Position numbers and translations under genes: made by a program
Notes under the pieces: generated by a model
What the model saw: only the letters and a program-made list of their open reading frames with translations
Databases searched by the model: none
What the model was told of the DNA's origin: nothing
NCBI GenBank assembly: GCA_017506865.1
Contig: JAFCMP010000368.1
Span: forward strand, 806,001-870,000
Direction of reading: 5' to 3'
Source of the DNA: Tribonema minus
Lineage: Eukaryota > Sar > Xanthophyceae > Tribonematales > Tribonemataceae
DNA: 64,000 nucleotides
Part shown: piece by piece, positions 36,401 through 45,885 of the stretch
Position numbering within the stretch: position 1 is the first letter of the stretch
Layout: every line of letters starts with the position of its first letter

Positions 36401-39400
36401 GCCCACGGGGCGGGTGGCTGCTTTCACTGGTGCACCAGGCCCAGCGGCCATCAAGAGGTGTTCATAGCGTAGGCCGTCCAGCCCTCCTGCCTTCCCCGCC
36501 CCTGCTGCGGACAAGGTCGACAGTATGTCTGTCGCCTCCACCTCGAGGCGCCGTCCGGCTGCGCTGGCAGCATCCTCAGGCCTATCGCTGCGATCATGCG
36601 CCTGACCCGATTCGAAGACGGGACTGCCGCTGCCAGCGGGCCCGGCGGTCGTTGCCACCCCTGCGCCGTGCAAGCAGTGCCGCCGGGCGTCGCGTACCAG
36701 GCCGCGCACTTGCTCCATTGGCGTATCGACTACCCCGGGCCGGGTGCCAGTTTCAGGGTGCTTTGCTGCCAGCACCTGTGCCGTGACCTCGTCTGCTGGG
36801 GCGCATGCTTCACGCGCCTCTAGTCGTGCGGCAGCCAGGCCTACCCCCCGTCGCTTGCCTGAGAGGGCAGCGCATGCTGTTTGCTGCCTGGAGTCAGCCT
36901 CCGTCCAGTCGGCATCGAAGTTCGTTTGTGCCGACGCCGTAGCTGCGTTGTTTGGTTTGGGGGCCCGCAGCGCCGCTGCTGCTGACAGCGTCTTTCTCAG
37001 TAGCTCCGCAAAGTCGCCAGACAGCAACGCTGCCAGCCGGGCCGCAGGCGGCATACCGGTTCCCTCCGGTTGCCTACCAAAGGCCATTGCTGCTAGCAGG
37101 TGCAGCAGCCTGTAGCCGCGCTGCACTAGAGTCTGAGAAACCTGATGAGCAAACGCCCCGGCACCATGGTGGAGGCGCACCCGTGCCGCCTCACGTGCAC
37201 TGTCTGTGGCGTCCGCCAGTAGTCGTGTGGCGTGCTCCACTAGCCGTGCCCACTGGGTGCACTGCAGCTGAGTGCGGAAGGGGTTGGCAGTCGTGGTGAA
37301 CCGTAGCAGCAGTAGATCCGCCTCATTGGTCTGGTCAAGTGCGTGGACGACCGAGGGCGTCGAGAGGTCCCAAGCCAGGGATGCTCGTGACTGGGGCTTT
37401 GAGGGCCTGCCACTGGTGGTGGTGGTCGGGGGGGGCGGTGACGCGGCATCGTCCGGCGGGTCCAAGTCCATGTCCGCCCATCCCACGGCCGTCCCGTGGG
37501 GGGGGCTGCTGTCCTGCAGCCTTAGGCTGTTAGACTGAGTGCGGCTGCCGGCGCTGCCAGGCGGTGCTGCAGCAGCTGCCGTTCGGCGCCGGCGTTGCGC
37601 GCCGGTTGCCGTGGCCGCCGGGCGTTTCTTGCTGGACTTTGAGTTGGCAGCGCCACTAGCCGGCACCGCCGGTGGCTTTGGAGGTGTCGCTGCGGCAGCC
37701 CCCGCCGCCGCGGCCGCGCCGTCGCTACCCGCACCCCCGCCCTCGGACTGGCCCGGGGGTACTGCCGGGCGTGCGCGCGTGGGGGCGCTTCCATTCCGTC
37801 GACACGTGTGGCATGGCGAGGTCAGCGCGCATTGCCTCTGCCCCGCGCTGGCTGACATATGGACCAGACCGCAGGCACCTGTGCATGCACTCAGCTTCCT
37901 TACCGCCCGTAGGAAGTCTTCTGCCGTGCAACCATACATGGTGCTCATCTCCTGCACACGCTTGGCATGGTGTGCCCCAGTGTTGCAGGTACTGCTGCCT
38001 GAAGGGGCACGGTCACCGGATGGGTCGTGATCAACCTGCTGCCGGATGCCCTTGGCGTATGCTGCCGCCAGATTTTGCTGACAGTGTGATGTGCTCGCCT
38101 CAGGGTTCAGCATCGACCTCGTGCAGCTACCACCGTTGAAGTGGGCCACTACCGGTGCCATGCGGCTCGCAGCTGACAGTTTGCCTCGCTGTTTGCTGTC
38201 CTCTTTCTGACCAAGCTGCCAAAATGCCAGTGTGCATAAAGGACACCTCAGTGGCTCAGGCTGCTGTGGCAACTGCAGCGCAGTACGGGGCTGTGTCCGA
38301 CTCGGAGCCGTGATGTGGGTGCTGTTAGCTTGAGTGGTCGCCGACGCTGTCATAGTGGTTGGCAAGGGCGGAGCTGCCGCAGGGGCGACAAGCAGTTCAA
38401 AGTGTCCCACATTTGTATATAGCCCAGGCGGCGTCCACAGCACATCCAGATGGCAGTCAGGCTGAGCTGGAGTTGCCGGTGCGAATACCGCTGGCAGCCC
38501 CATCAGTTGTGCCAGCACCAGCCCTGTTGATTTTTGCGTGCTGCCAGTGGCCTGAGGCTCGGCCTGCCACACCGTCACCGAGACCGCGTAGACCGCTGCA
38601 ACAATGGCCCACACAGACAAACCGAGGGGCCGTCCCCACACGCCCTCTTCCTGTAGGCGTTGCAGCAGGAGCGTGTGCCCGCTGTCCGCGCTGTCCGTTT
38701 CATTTGTGCCGTACTCGATTGCGAGGCAGCGAGCGCGTGTCCCGTACGTGTCGAATTGTTCACGTGTACACGCAGGTTGGGCTGCTGCATGCGCGGTCAG
38801 TTGACGCATCGATGACATGCTGGCCCCTTGTTTGCCCGCCCCCTGCGTGACGTATGCCACCATCCCGTCCAGCAGTGCCTCTCGCATGGCAATCACCAGT
38901 GCTGGGGCCGGCAGTCCGTGCTCAACTGCGACGCTGTCTATGCCGTGTAGAGCTGTATGAATCAGGCAGTTGCCGTTGCCCACGTTGCTCACGGGGCGAA
39001 GCTCCCCACCACGTGCTAGCGTCGCTGTGTTTTCCCCAAGCGCCTGTTTGTGGAGTGCCTGCAGGCCCGTGTGCCAAGTGGAAAAACCATAGTTGGTGGC
39101 TTTTGCCAGCGCGTCTTGCTGCTCCTCCACGGTGACTGTATGGCACACGGTTGAGGGTATCCGGGTCGCCACCGTCACGGTGGTGACCTTCGCCGGCCCG
39201 GATATTGGTGCTGAGGGGGCAGAGGCACCGCCCCTCGGCGGTGTGGTGGCTGGTGCCAGGGGTGCACGAGAATTGTCGCACTGGGCCTGTCGCTCCTGCG
39301 TCCGCCGTCTGTGTTTACCTCTGCGTCGACTGCGCTTTCCACTGGCAACCATAGCCGTGACAGGTGCTGTCTCGGTCATTGTTGCGTGGGTGCTGTTATC

Positions 39401-42262
39401 ACCAGCCTGCGTTACGTCTGACTCACCACGTTTCCCGGCTGGCTGGCGAGGCGACCTGGCAACGACCGGTTCCCTAAGGGAGAGTTGGTCAAACACCGTT
39501 GCCAGGTCATTACCTTCTTCTCGGAGGGAGAGCAAGCTGAACGTGACCGTCAGGTCATGCATCTGACTCACCAGCGGTGCGCAGGAAGTCCGGCCCAGCA
39601 GGGTCTGTGTTGCTGGCGCGTCGCTGGGCGCCGGCCGCATATGCAGTCGGCGTGACGTGCGGCAGGGTCCAAGCTTGGTACCCGTCGGCCAAGCGCAAAG
39701 CACCGTGACGCGTGCCCGATTGGGGGCAAGGGCCAGTGCACGTACCCTGCGCGCGAGTGCGCCAGCCGCCCCCAGCAGGCCTTGCCAGTGTGATCCCGTC
39801 GGGTCCCTGGGGCATTCGCTAGACTGAGCGCCCGCTGCGACAGCAGCTGCGGCACTGCCAGGTGTGCTGGGCACACGATCGTTGCTTGACATCGTTGCGC
39901 CGCTATCGCTAGCACGACTTTCGCCAGGCAGCACACCCATTGTGCTGCTCCGGGTCAGTCTCGGCAGCGGCGCATCTGCCACACCGTCCAACGTAGATGC
40001 ATGGGCTTGCCTGGGGTCTACCCCCAGGTGCTCGCATCCGAGGAATTTGCGTATGGGACCACATTTGCTAGCGGCGGCGAGCAGCGCGGCTGTTGGCTTC
40101 AGGCTATTCCCCCCACCAACAGCTGCACCACCCGCTGCCGCCGCGCATGTCGTTGGTCGGGTGTGTATGTCAGCAATGTGATCATGGCCTGATGCACGGT
40201 CACAGCCTGACAGTGTGCATGCTGTCGCGGCGACCGGGCCTGCGAGGCAGTCGGCGCAGCGCCACACGTCGCACTGGTCCAGGGCCCCTAGATCACCAGA
40301 TGGTGTCGTGGCGCTTGCTGCTGTGCGTCTGATGAAGAGGTTGCCGCACCCGTCGCAGACCTGCTCTAGGCCGCCGTATATTGGTCGGTGGTCTAGGAAA
40401 AGCTGAACATGCAGTTCTGCAAATTGCTTCCCTTTCCCTGTGTGGCGCGTGCGCTGGTGTGCACATGCGTGTGCCGCTGGGCAATTCTTTCCCGGGGCCC
40501 GAGGATTTGCTCGCACTATGAACTTGTCGCACATGCGGCAGTCCAGCCCCGGGATATTGACCTTCCGGTTGGCAGCGGGTGTCTTGGCGGGCGCCAAAAC
40601 TGTCATAGCGGTGATGCCGGATATTGGGTGCCCGTTGCGACTGTTACCGTCAGAGGTGACGCTGCCGCCTGACAGAGAGGCGCCGCTGCCAGCTGGCTGC
40701 AAAGACCGGGACGTGATTCGTCTCTGGTGACCCGCCGGCCCAGGTTCGCCAACTTCCATCGGTACAGGCATGGTCACGGTGACCGGCTTTGCCAGCGCAC
40801 CGCCAGACTGTGGCTCTGGACGGGTGACGCTGCCAGTGCTTTGGGCGCTGGCGCGGCGCCGACCCCGCCGGGGTGCAGCCGCCCCACGTTCGCCGCCCGG
40901 TGCAGCAGCCGCTGCGGCCGCTGGTGCTGTTGTCACCATGTCTGCAGTACATGGGGTTTCCGCTGCGGTGACCTCCATCGGCTGAGGACCGGGATGCCAC
41001 TGGGGAGAGGCGCCGCTGCTAGCTGGCTGCGAAGGCCGCGACGTGATCCGTCTCTGGTGACCCGCTGGCCCACTGGTAGGTTCGCCAACTTCCATCGGTA
41101 CGGGCACGGTCGTGGTGACCGCCTTTGCCAGCGCACTCAGTTTGCCAGACGGCGACTCTGGGCGGTTGATGCTGCCAATGCTTCCGAGGCGTCCCAGGGG
41201 CGGCCCGGCGCTGGCGCCGCGACGCCGACCCCGCCGGGATGCAGCTGCCCCGCGTTGGCCATCTGATGCGGCAGCGCCTGCCGGCGGTTTTGGCACCATG
41301 TCTGCCGCACGTGGCGTTGCCGCCGCCGTTAAGTCGGAGGTAACCTTGCGACCGCATGCAGCGGCGGCTGTGACAGTCGTCCGTGGCTGTGCAACCACCG
41401 GGTTGGCCGGTGCGGGCCCCGCCGCTGGTGCGGCAGTGGCAGCCGTCACTAAAGGCGTTTTCCGCCGCGAACGTCGTTTTGGCATTGGCGTTGTCGCTAC
41501 TGGTGAATCCGGCGGCAGTGTCGCCCGACGGCGTTTATTTGCCGCTGGTGGCGGTAGTACCACCAAGCTCAGTACAATCATCGCTGCTGGCGGCAGTGCC
41601 TCCCGTAAACTCGCCGCTTGAGACTCCGAGTCACTGGCAGGCTGATGCCGCGGGCGCTTCGTCTGTGAGCATCCCCTGTCACAGTGATTAGCGGCACCTG
41701 GGCTAGACAGATGGCGGCGGCGCTTCTTGACGTGCGCGTGGCTGCCACTGCCCTGAGGCTCGTCCGAGTCGGCTGACGACAAGTGTAGTCTGCGCATGCT
41801 TCTGCACAGCTCTGCAACCTGACTGCACACTGGCACCTCTGGCATCGGCCGCGGTCTAGAGCTCTGGGCCATCAGCTGAGGTGGTGGCGGGCCGGGTATC
41901 GGTGGCGGGTCCGGTATCGGCGGCGGGCCCGGTATCGGCGGTGGGCCCGGTATCGGCGGCGGGCCCGGTATCGGCGGGGGGCCCGGTATCGGCGGCGGGC
42001 CCGGGATCGGCGGCGGGCCCGGGATCGGCGGCGGGCCCGGGATTGGCGGCGGGCCCGGGATCGGTGGCGGCGGCGGTATCACTAGGCGTACCCAACGGCC
42101 AACACCATGGCGGCGTCTGCGGCGTGTGTCAGATTGGCGTGCAGCTTTGACCTGCCACCACCACAAGCCAGTATTCAGCCCGTGGTTGCGCTGTTCCCGT
42201 TTGCGTTTCAGAGGTGACCCCTCCCCACGTGAGGCAGGGCTGGTAAGCCAGTGGAGAGCCAT
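33410..42262 (-). CDS. LINE polyprotein: zinc-finger, OTU-like protease, reverse transcriptase, RLE
   Basis: First in-frame ATG is at 42262-42260 (MALHWLTSPASRGEG), giving 2950 residues to TAG at 33412-33410. The frame is open up to 42352 but only through a TTG and the T run. Order: (I/P)PGPPP repeats (about 60-125), basic low-complexity, Cys/His clusters (CRMC...H and CDGC...C near 570-700), an OTU-like domain with NGNC (Cys1099) and a later GHFELLV His (about 1283), a reverse transcriptase with LDCENAFNSVDR (Asp2075) and FLDD (2180-2183, the usual YxDD position), a CCHC knuckle CPWRC...H...C (2727-2744), then RADTVIDPG...VLDTSV (near 2790), which fits a restriction-like endonuclease. It would copy its RNA into DNA at a nicked target. 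No apurinic-type endonuclease was recognised. Confidence 0.88.
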   Translation of the reverse strand: MALHWLTSPASRGEGSPLKRKREQRNHGLNTGLWWWQVKAARQSDTRRRRRHGVGRWVRLVIPPPPPIPGPPPIPGPPPIPGPPPIPGPPPIPGPPPIPGPPPIPGPPPIPGPPPIPDPPPIPGPPPPQLMAQSSRPRPMPEVPVCSQVAELCRSMRRLHLSSADSDEPQGSGSHAHVKKRRRHLSSPGAANHCDRGCSQTKRPRHQPASDSESQAASLREALPPAAMIVLSLVVLPPPAANKRRRATLPPDSPVATTPMPKRRSRRKTPLVTAATAAPAAGPAPANPVVAQPRTTVTAAAACGRKVTSDLTAAATPRAADMVPKPPAGAAASDGQRGAAASRRGRRRGASAGPPLGRLGSIGSINRPESPSGKLSALAKAVTTTVPVPMEVGEPTSGPAGHQRRITSRPSQPASSGASPQWHPGPQPMEVTAAETPCTADMVTTAPAAAAAAAPGGERGAAAPRRGRRRASAQSTGSVTRPEPQSGGALAKPVTVTMPVPMEVGEPGPAGHQRRITSRSLQPAGSGASLSGGSVTSDGNSRNGHPISGITAMTVLAPAKTPAANRKVNIPGLDCRMCDKFIVRANPRAPGKNCPAAHACAHQRTRHTGKGKQFAELHVQLFLDHRPIYGGLEQVCDGCGNLFIRRTAASATTPSGDLGALDQCDVWRCADCLAGPVAATACTLSGCDRASGHDHIADIHTRPTTCAAAAGGAAVGGGNSLKPTAALLAAASKCGPIRKFLGCEHLGVDPRQAHASTLDGVADAPLPRLTRSSTMGVLPGESRASDSGATMSSNDRVPSTPGSAAAAVAAGAQSSECPRDPTGSHWQGLLGAAGALARRVRALALAPNRARVTVLCAWPTGTKLGPCRTSRRLHMRPAPSDAPATQTLLGRTSCAPLVSQMHDLTVTFSLLSLREEGNDLATVFDQLSLREPVVARSPRQPAGKRGESDVTQAGDNSTHATMTETAPVTAMVASGKRSRRRGKHRRRTQERQAQCDNSRAPLAPATTPPRGGASAPSAPISGPAKVTTVTVATRIPSTVCHTVTVEEQQDALAKATNYGFSTWHTGLQALHKQALGENTATLARGGELRPVSNVGNGNCLIHTALHGIDSVAVEHGLPAPALVIAMREALLDGMVAYVTQGAGKQGASMSSMRQLTAHAAAQPACTREQFDTYGTRARCLAIEYGTNETDSADSGHTLLLQRLQEEGVWGRPLGLSVWAIVAAVYAVSVTVWQAEPQATGSTQKSTGLVLAQLMGLPAVFAPATPAQPDCHLDVLWTPPGLYTNVGHFELLVAPAAAPPLPTTMTASATTQANSTHITAPSRTQPRTALQLPQQPEPLRCPLCTLAFWQLGQKEDSKQRGKLSAASRMAPVVAHFNGGSCTRSMLNPEASTSHCQQNLAAAYAKGIRQQVDHDPSGDRAPSGSSTCNTGAHHAKRVQEMSTMYGCTAEDFLRAVRKLSACTGACGLVHMSASAGQRQCALTSPCHTCRRNGSAPTRARPAVPPGQSEGGGAGSDGAAAAAGAAAATPPKPPAVPASGAANSKSSKKRPAATATGAQRRRRTAAAAAPPGSAGSRTQSNSLRLQDSSPPHGTAVGWADMDLDPPDDAASPPPPTTTTSGRPSKPQSRASLAWDLSTPSVVHALDQTNEADLLLLRFTTTANPFRTQLQCTQWARLVEHATRLLADATDSAREAARVRLHHGAGAFAHQVSQTLVQRGYRLLHLLAAMAFGRQPEGTGMPPAARLAALLSGDFAELLRKTLSAAAALRAPKPNNAATASAQTNFDADWTEADSRQQTACAALSGKRRGVGLAAARLEAREACAPADEVTAQVLAAKHPETGTRPGVVDTPMEQVRGLVRDARRHCLHGAGVATTAGPAGSGSPVFESGQAHDRSDRPEDAASAAGRRLEVEATDILSTLSAAGAGKAGGLDGLRYEHLLMAAGPGAPVKAATRPVGSASPGLAGDSESDVMEPAFAHHLAKVFTTLLVEPELLPEQSQRLLRAAALSGIGQKRRPIACSSVWRRLLGSTAARGVKGKISGLLASMSQFGVGYRSGVEHVAARARVWHELYGTTIQLDCENAFNSVDRAAIVRGLMLFCPELLPHFESVYCGDTAPEMRVEVNGEARIICSHLGCQQGDPLGPLYFAVAAAFLLFYPDGVSATPGSMPAYGHSTAEPPAPHCAFLDDLNVLQAAYFDDAAAAGVAEVIRRLAAGGLRVRPDKSLAIAMRGTVFDEAARARLRALDIPFVDATMPESSQGFTSVGVPVGHPAYVHAAMSKHLVDAGTWRLSWQLAGMARHHLQAAQFILRRSLTKRMGFLARVVDTALSETWLHAFDGFCAWTLERMLHLHGCATAAVMKSHLLAACTAGDNEVASSGSVLVLPRLGPPELTDIAVPLRASRLPERRGGLGMPLLGLLAPAAYTAQACTTLRPAIIHATVAAGALRLGTDEHGAVTWFAQHSCAIREDQGLPPIIEAVRRSTRALTADGGEKSRTAVAEQLPASLLRWAADTTAAASTLPTAVQAIYAATAVTETGTTEPAPHTHGIVPGAEAAAAAATVPGPQAAAAAASSTPAKTQTSAEESSCSGGQEDDDDDWEAYADEICRKVVPRRRRGHFTHGLQAGLSNVLRRQYEDCLVEDLEAASAGAVGKPTQATLIGDLRDTSRRRQQASARVLAQLRSQRASGAMAWMSVPPAANDRPGAAPMSSMAAATMIMVAIFIDGWGIQGEVCPWRCSDVSPTSTHAISCPSQHIRGHNATHTAQKRCLQRILRQHHVSIVRNEDASVFKVPGYRADTVIDPGCLHFSSAYRNKGIVLDTSVRAPTASSYLTGKTNASNTDGYAAGVGEDAKVKHHTGTLTSSWAFVPFVQESYGRLGKQTSLFVKELAMHSALCSGGGKADVLRKAGLAKRQIHIELSISLARELAERVMAYTRGARMLGCVAAPVSKLLGHSAD
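41877..42075 (-). repeat. 18-bp minisatellite coding IPGPPP repeats
   Basis: About eleven units of GGGCCCGG(T/G)ATCGGCGGC on the + strand encode IPGPPP on the - strand near the polyprotein N-terminus. The units are nearly identical, so the array is probably unstable in length. Confidence 0.85.
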
Positions 42263-42291
42263 AGCTTTGAAAGGCGACTTTGAGGCGCGAG

Positions 42292-42317
<26 letters not shown>
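42292..42317 (+). repeat. 26-A run (T run on the - strand)
   Basis: Uninterrupted A26. On the - strand it directly follows the tRNA-like sequence and precedes the LINE start codon by about 30 bases. It could be a polymerase III terminator or a retroposon tail remnant. Confidence 0.85.
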
Positions 42318-42322
<5 letters not shown>

Positions 42323-42389
42323 CAGGCTCGGTCTCGAATGCGCGGCTGCCAACCGCGAATACTCCCCTGCACAACTATACCACTTTCAG
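42318..42389 (-). tRNA. Degenerate tRNA-like sequence followed by 26 T
   Basis: On the - strand these 72 bases contain an A-box-like GTGGTATAGTTGTGCAGG, a perfect five-pair stem CGCGG/CCGCG closing a seven-base loop TTGGCAG (the anticodon position would read GGC), and a B-box-like ATTCGAGACC. They end CTC and then 26 T, which would stop RNA polymerase III. The T-stem and acceptor stem do not pair properly, so this is a tRNA pseudogene or tRNA-derived SINE head, not a working tRNA. Confidence 0.4.
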
Positions 42390-44349
42390 TTCAAGATCCC
42401 GTCCTGCTCTGGTGTATCTGTTGAGGTGCTTCTCCCGCCGTCGTGAAACGAGCGGTGGTGGAACGAGTCGGTGTGCTCAAGCTCTCTGCCTCTGACCAAC
42501 ACAAGGCAGCTGGGCTGAATGCAATGCTGTGCAATTCGTGTCCTTGCCGCTGCAGTGTCGTGGTCCTGTCGTGTCTGTGCGTGTGCTGAATGCAGTCAGT
42601 CTCTGCCAGGCGAGGTCCCTTGTGCGGCTGCAAATCAAGCTGGTCAGCAAGCGTTCAAACCTTAATCTGGTGAACTGCTATCTACTGCCCTGCGATCCAG
42701 TGTGCCCTAGGTTCCCCCTTCCCGATCCGTCGACGGCGATATCGTCTGATGTTTTGTTTTTTTTGTTTGTTTTTTTTTAGTTTGCCCTTCTTGTGCTTCG
42801 GCCGATGTCGCTGTGTGCGTAGGTAGCTTTAGCAATATCAATGCGAGGCTTACTTGCTTACACCGGCGACCCACGCTGCGTGTCTGGCCTTGTTCGCCTC
42901 AGGCCCGCGGTGGAGCGAAAATCCGCTCTCTAGTCCTCGGCTGTAGCCAGGCCGACAGGTTGAGCGTGCGGTGCTGCTGTGCCCTCAGTGTCCCCTGTGC
43001 ATCCTCGCCTTCCGCGCCGCCGCTCCGCCAGCGGCTCCTCCTTCGCTGCCTCCTCCTGCCGCTCGCCCGAGCAGCAGGGCGCTAAGCACGGTACTGTACT
43101 GTGTGAAGTGCCTGGCGGCAGCAATTAACGGTGCTTTGGTGGTCCGGCCTCAGAGCTAGGGTTAAGGCTAGGGTTACCCCACCCCCCCATTGAAGGACAA
43201 GACCCCTGCACTTGCGTGCTGGGCTAGGGTGTGCTTGAGGCAACAAGAATGTACCACAGGCTGTGGCAACAAGAACTAACAAGTTCATCTTCCTTTGCTT
43301 CACAATCAGCCACAACGTCGGCAGTGTCATCAGGCTGGCAAGCCCTCTCATTTTGGCCGACAGTGAACATGGCTTTAGAGTGATTGGCATTTTGACACAT
43401 GTGGCTCAGACTGGGTGCCGCTGTGTTTGCAACTCATTGTCTAGACGAAGTCTGCTACACAGGCCTCCGGCCCCTTCTGCTCTCACAGTACTGGCCTCGG
43501 GCCCCTTCTCTCACAGTACTTCAAGACTTGAAGTAATTGTTTACAGACGGTCACAAACACAAGGCAGATACCAGGCGTTTGAGTTGGCAAGTTGGGGCTG
43601 CGATGAATGCAAGATCATGCCATCAGCCTTGAGTGCATCGCAAGCTTGCTCCATCCTGAGGTGTGACTTTGGTTGTGCATCTTGAGGCTTAAGCAATTGA
43701 CTTTGGTTCTGCCTGTAGGGTGTCATGCATGTCGTACCCTACATCAGCACGACACTGTCAAGATCAGATACACAGTGTGTGTGTCACGCACACATACTCA
43801 TGGGGGGGCTTGCACTTATACAGGTTAAGCCCACTGCACATGGTGCCCGGATGCTTTTCCGTGAGGACCTAATTCTTGATTCATTCACTTGCATGAGAGC
43901 CATTCCCTAGCGCCACTGCTTGACCTTGGTGATTTTTTTATGGTTGGCGGCTCGTAAGCGCCACACATCACGTAGGCAAGCATCCTCATGTGTATCTCAC
44001 TCATGCAGTTGCCACTGCACTGCAGCAGCAAGCCGGAAGCAGCACTGACAGGAGCCGCGGCCAGCTGTGGTGGCTGCATGGCGGCAGCAGTTGTGCAATG
44101 GCAAAGTGACACACGGGCAGCGCAGGCACGGCGGCCAACGGTTGGTGACGGCACCATGGCAGCCACGTCAAACCCACTAAACTTCTACTGACGCGGCAGG
44201 ACGTTTGAGATTGGTTCTCCCTCTAGACAGCCCCGTTGTGAACGGGCCATACCGGCGGCCTGGCCCCAGCCTGCTGCACTTCCACCGAGCATTAGCCACC
44301 AAGGGTGTAGACCTCTGACAGCAGAATCATCAGCATTGAATCGTCATCG
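42390..44349. other. Stretch between the intact LINE and its decayed relative
   Basis: No gene is established. A + strand ORF at 43263-43685 carries a short HNVGSVIRLA string that resembles a motif of SpoU/TrmH RNA methyltransferases, but the rest of the fold is not seen. TTAGGG variants lie at 43155-43175. Confidence 0.35.
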
Positions 44350-45410
44350 CAGCCAGGCTGTCACCACGCTGCAGCTGCCCTCTTGTGCGATCGGATCTTG
44401 TGTGTTTGAGCGGCGTGGAAAGGGCTCAGGTGCTGCACTGGCACCGATAAGCCGGGGCCGGGGAACGGGCCGTGGCCGGTTGCGCAGGCCCAAGCACAGT
44501 ATGATGTGCGCGTGGGGCTGCCCAGCGCGTGACAATGTCAGTCGAGGTCACGCGATGGCGTTGTTGCAAAAGTGCTGGATCGCTTGCATAGCGCTGCCAG
44601 CGGGTAGTGTCAATTCAATCAGCAGATGTTCTGCTGCCACACTGCAGCAGCGATGCTGGGAGCTGCTCAAGGCAGCCACACTGCGGCAGATGCGCGTGAA
44701 AATGTAACCACGTTTGCTGTTTCAGTGCTTGCATGGATGGCGCATGCCAGTGGCCTCAAACGACCAGCTCCAACCCCTGTTCATCGCGTATTGCACAGGA
44801 CTGCTGCCAAACCAGGTGAGTGCACGTACTCATCATGATCTATTCAATAGTTGCCAGTAGGTTAAGCTCAGGTTCTGGCGCTCAGCGACTCTCTCAGCTG
44901 GCTGAGTGGATGCTGGTCGCAGTGTTTGTGCGTATGCCTAAGCAGCAATTGCAGGTAGACCAGGTGCCGCTGGCAGCAGTCCTAAGAGCGGCATCATGCC
45001 TAGGCCTCCTCGTTGCTCCACCAACCGCGATGCAGTGCCCTCAACGCACCCCACATCTGCAAGCCCGGCAGGCCCAAGTATGCACCACAGCCTGAGCACA
45101 AAAGCCATGCTAGCCACCTTTTTGTCACGACTCAGTTACCGCAGGCCTGCTGTAAATACATGGCTGGAGCGGGTGGGCAGCCGTGCAGGTGTCACATCGC
45201 TCGTGCGTATATGCGCACAGCCCGTCGAATGTACGTAGTCAGGTCTCATGCGTCTCGGGGGCTGTGTCTACGTAACTCTAAAGATTAAGGGCCAGCGCTT
45301 CAATATTAACCTGCCAGGGCCTGTGCAGGAAACAAACAACTGTGCTGCCTGTAAGTGATGCCACGCACGCGGGCAGTGAAGACAACAGCCACCCAGGGGG
45401 CAACAACATT
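44350..45410 (-). pseudogene. Decayed fragment of a related LINE
   Basis: Aligns by eye to the intact element at about 34490-35420 in the same orientation. Matching landmarks on the + strand include CGATGCTGGGAGCTGCTC, CGCGTATTGC.CA, AAACCAGGTGA, GCGGCAT.ATGCC and TGTGCTGCCTGTA(A/G)GTGATGCC. Frame is lost by substitutions and indels. It covers only the part after the reverse transcriptase fingers, so it is truncated at both ends. Confidence 0.7.
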
Positions 45411-45885
45411 GTACCCATGTCATCACTACTATAAAGATCATTGCCTATGAGCATGTGCACTGTAGTCTACTACTACTCCATGATCACAATACTTGCGACT
45501 GCAACGTCAGCACCTTCAATTTGGGGTTTCTTAAGATTGGCTCGAAATGGCCCAAGAGCCGATGGGGCATCGTAGCGGAAATCGTATGATACTGTGTCCA
45601 CTGAGAACTGGTGCAGAACAAGGATCCACTTTCGATGTAGCCATGCTTGATGCAATTGTTTGACTTTGACTGCCTTAGCGCCTGCGGAGCTTGACGTGCA
45701 GCTGCTGTCAGTACTGCATATTATATGATGTGGTTGTCGACGCAATCAGGTCAGTACTTGTTGACTTGCGTGTTATAAAGGCTCCAAGAGACGCTAGGCA
45801 TGCATATTGCATATGCATATGCATATGCCTGGGGTATCCTCATTATGAGAGCATGCTGCCGCAGGCTGCAAACCAGAGATGCCCG

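Larger units (their letters stand above)
33410..42352 (-). mobile_element. Non-LTR retrotransposon with OTU-like protease and restriction-like endonuclease
   Basis: One uninterrupted reading frame of about 9 kb with reverse transcriptase, C-terminal CCHC knuckle and PD-(D/E)xK-like endonuclease places it near the R2/NeSL-type early LINE groups. The OTU-like domain recalls the Dualen/RandI elements of Chlamydomonas. No LTRs or flanking long repeats are seen. The 5' boundary is at or near a tRNA-like sequence and 26-T run (42292-42389). The 3' boundary lies below 33410 and could not be placed; target-site duplications were not recognised. The intact frame suggests recent insertion. Confidence 0.85.

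Noticed and set aside
38854..41621. Many + strand ORFs opposite the retrotransposon
   Set aside because: GC-rich shadow frames of the long - strand polyprotein; none has a known motif.
42263..42352. Extension of the LINE frame to 42352
   Set aside because: The first codon there is TTG inside the tRNA-like sequence and the following residues come from the T26 run; the first ATG is at 42262.
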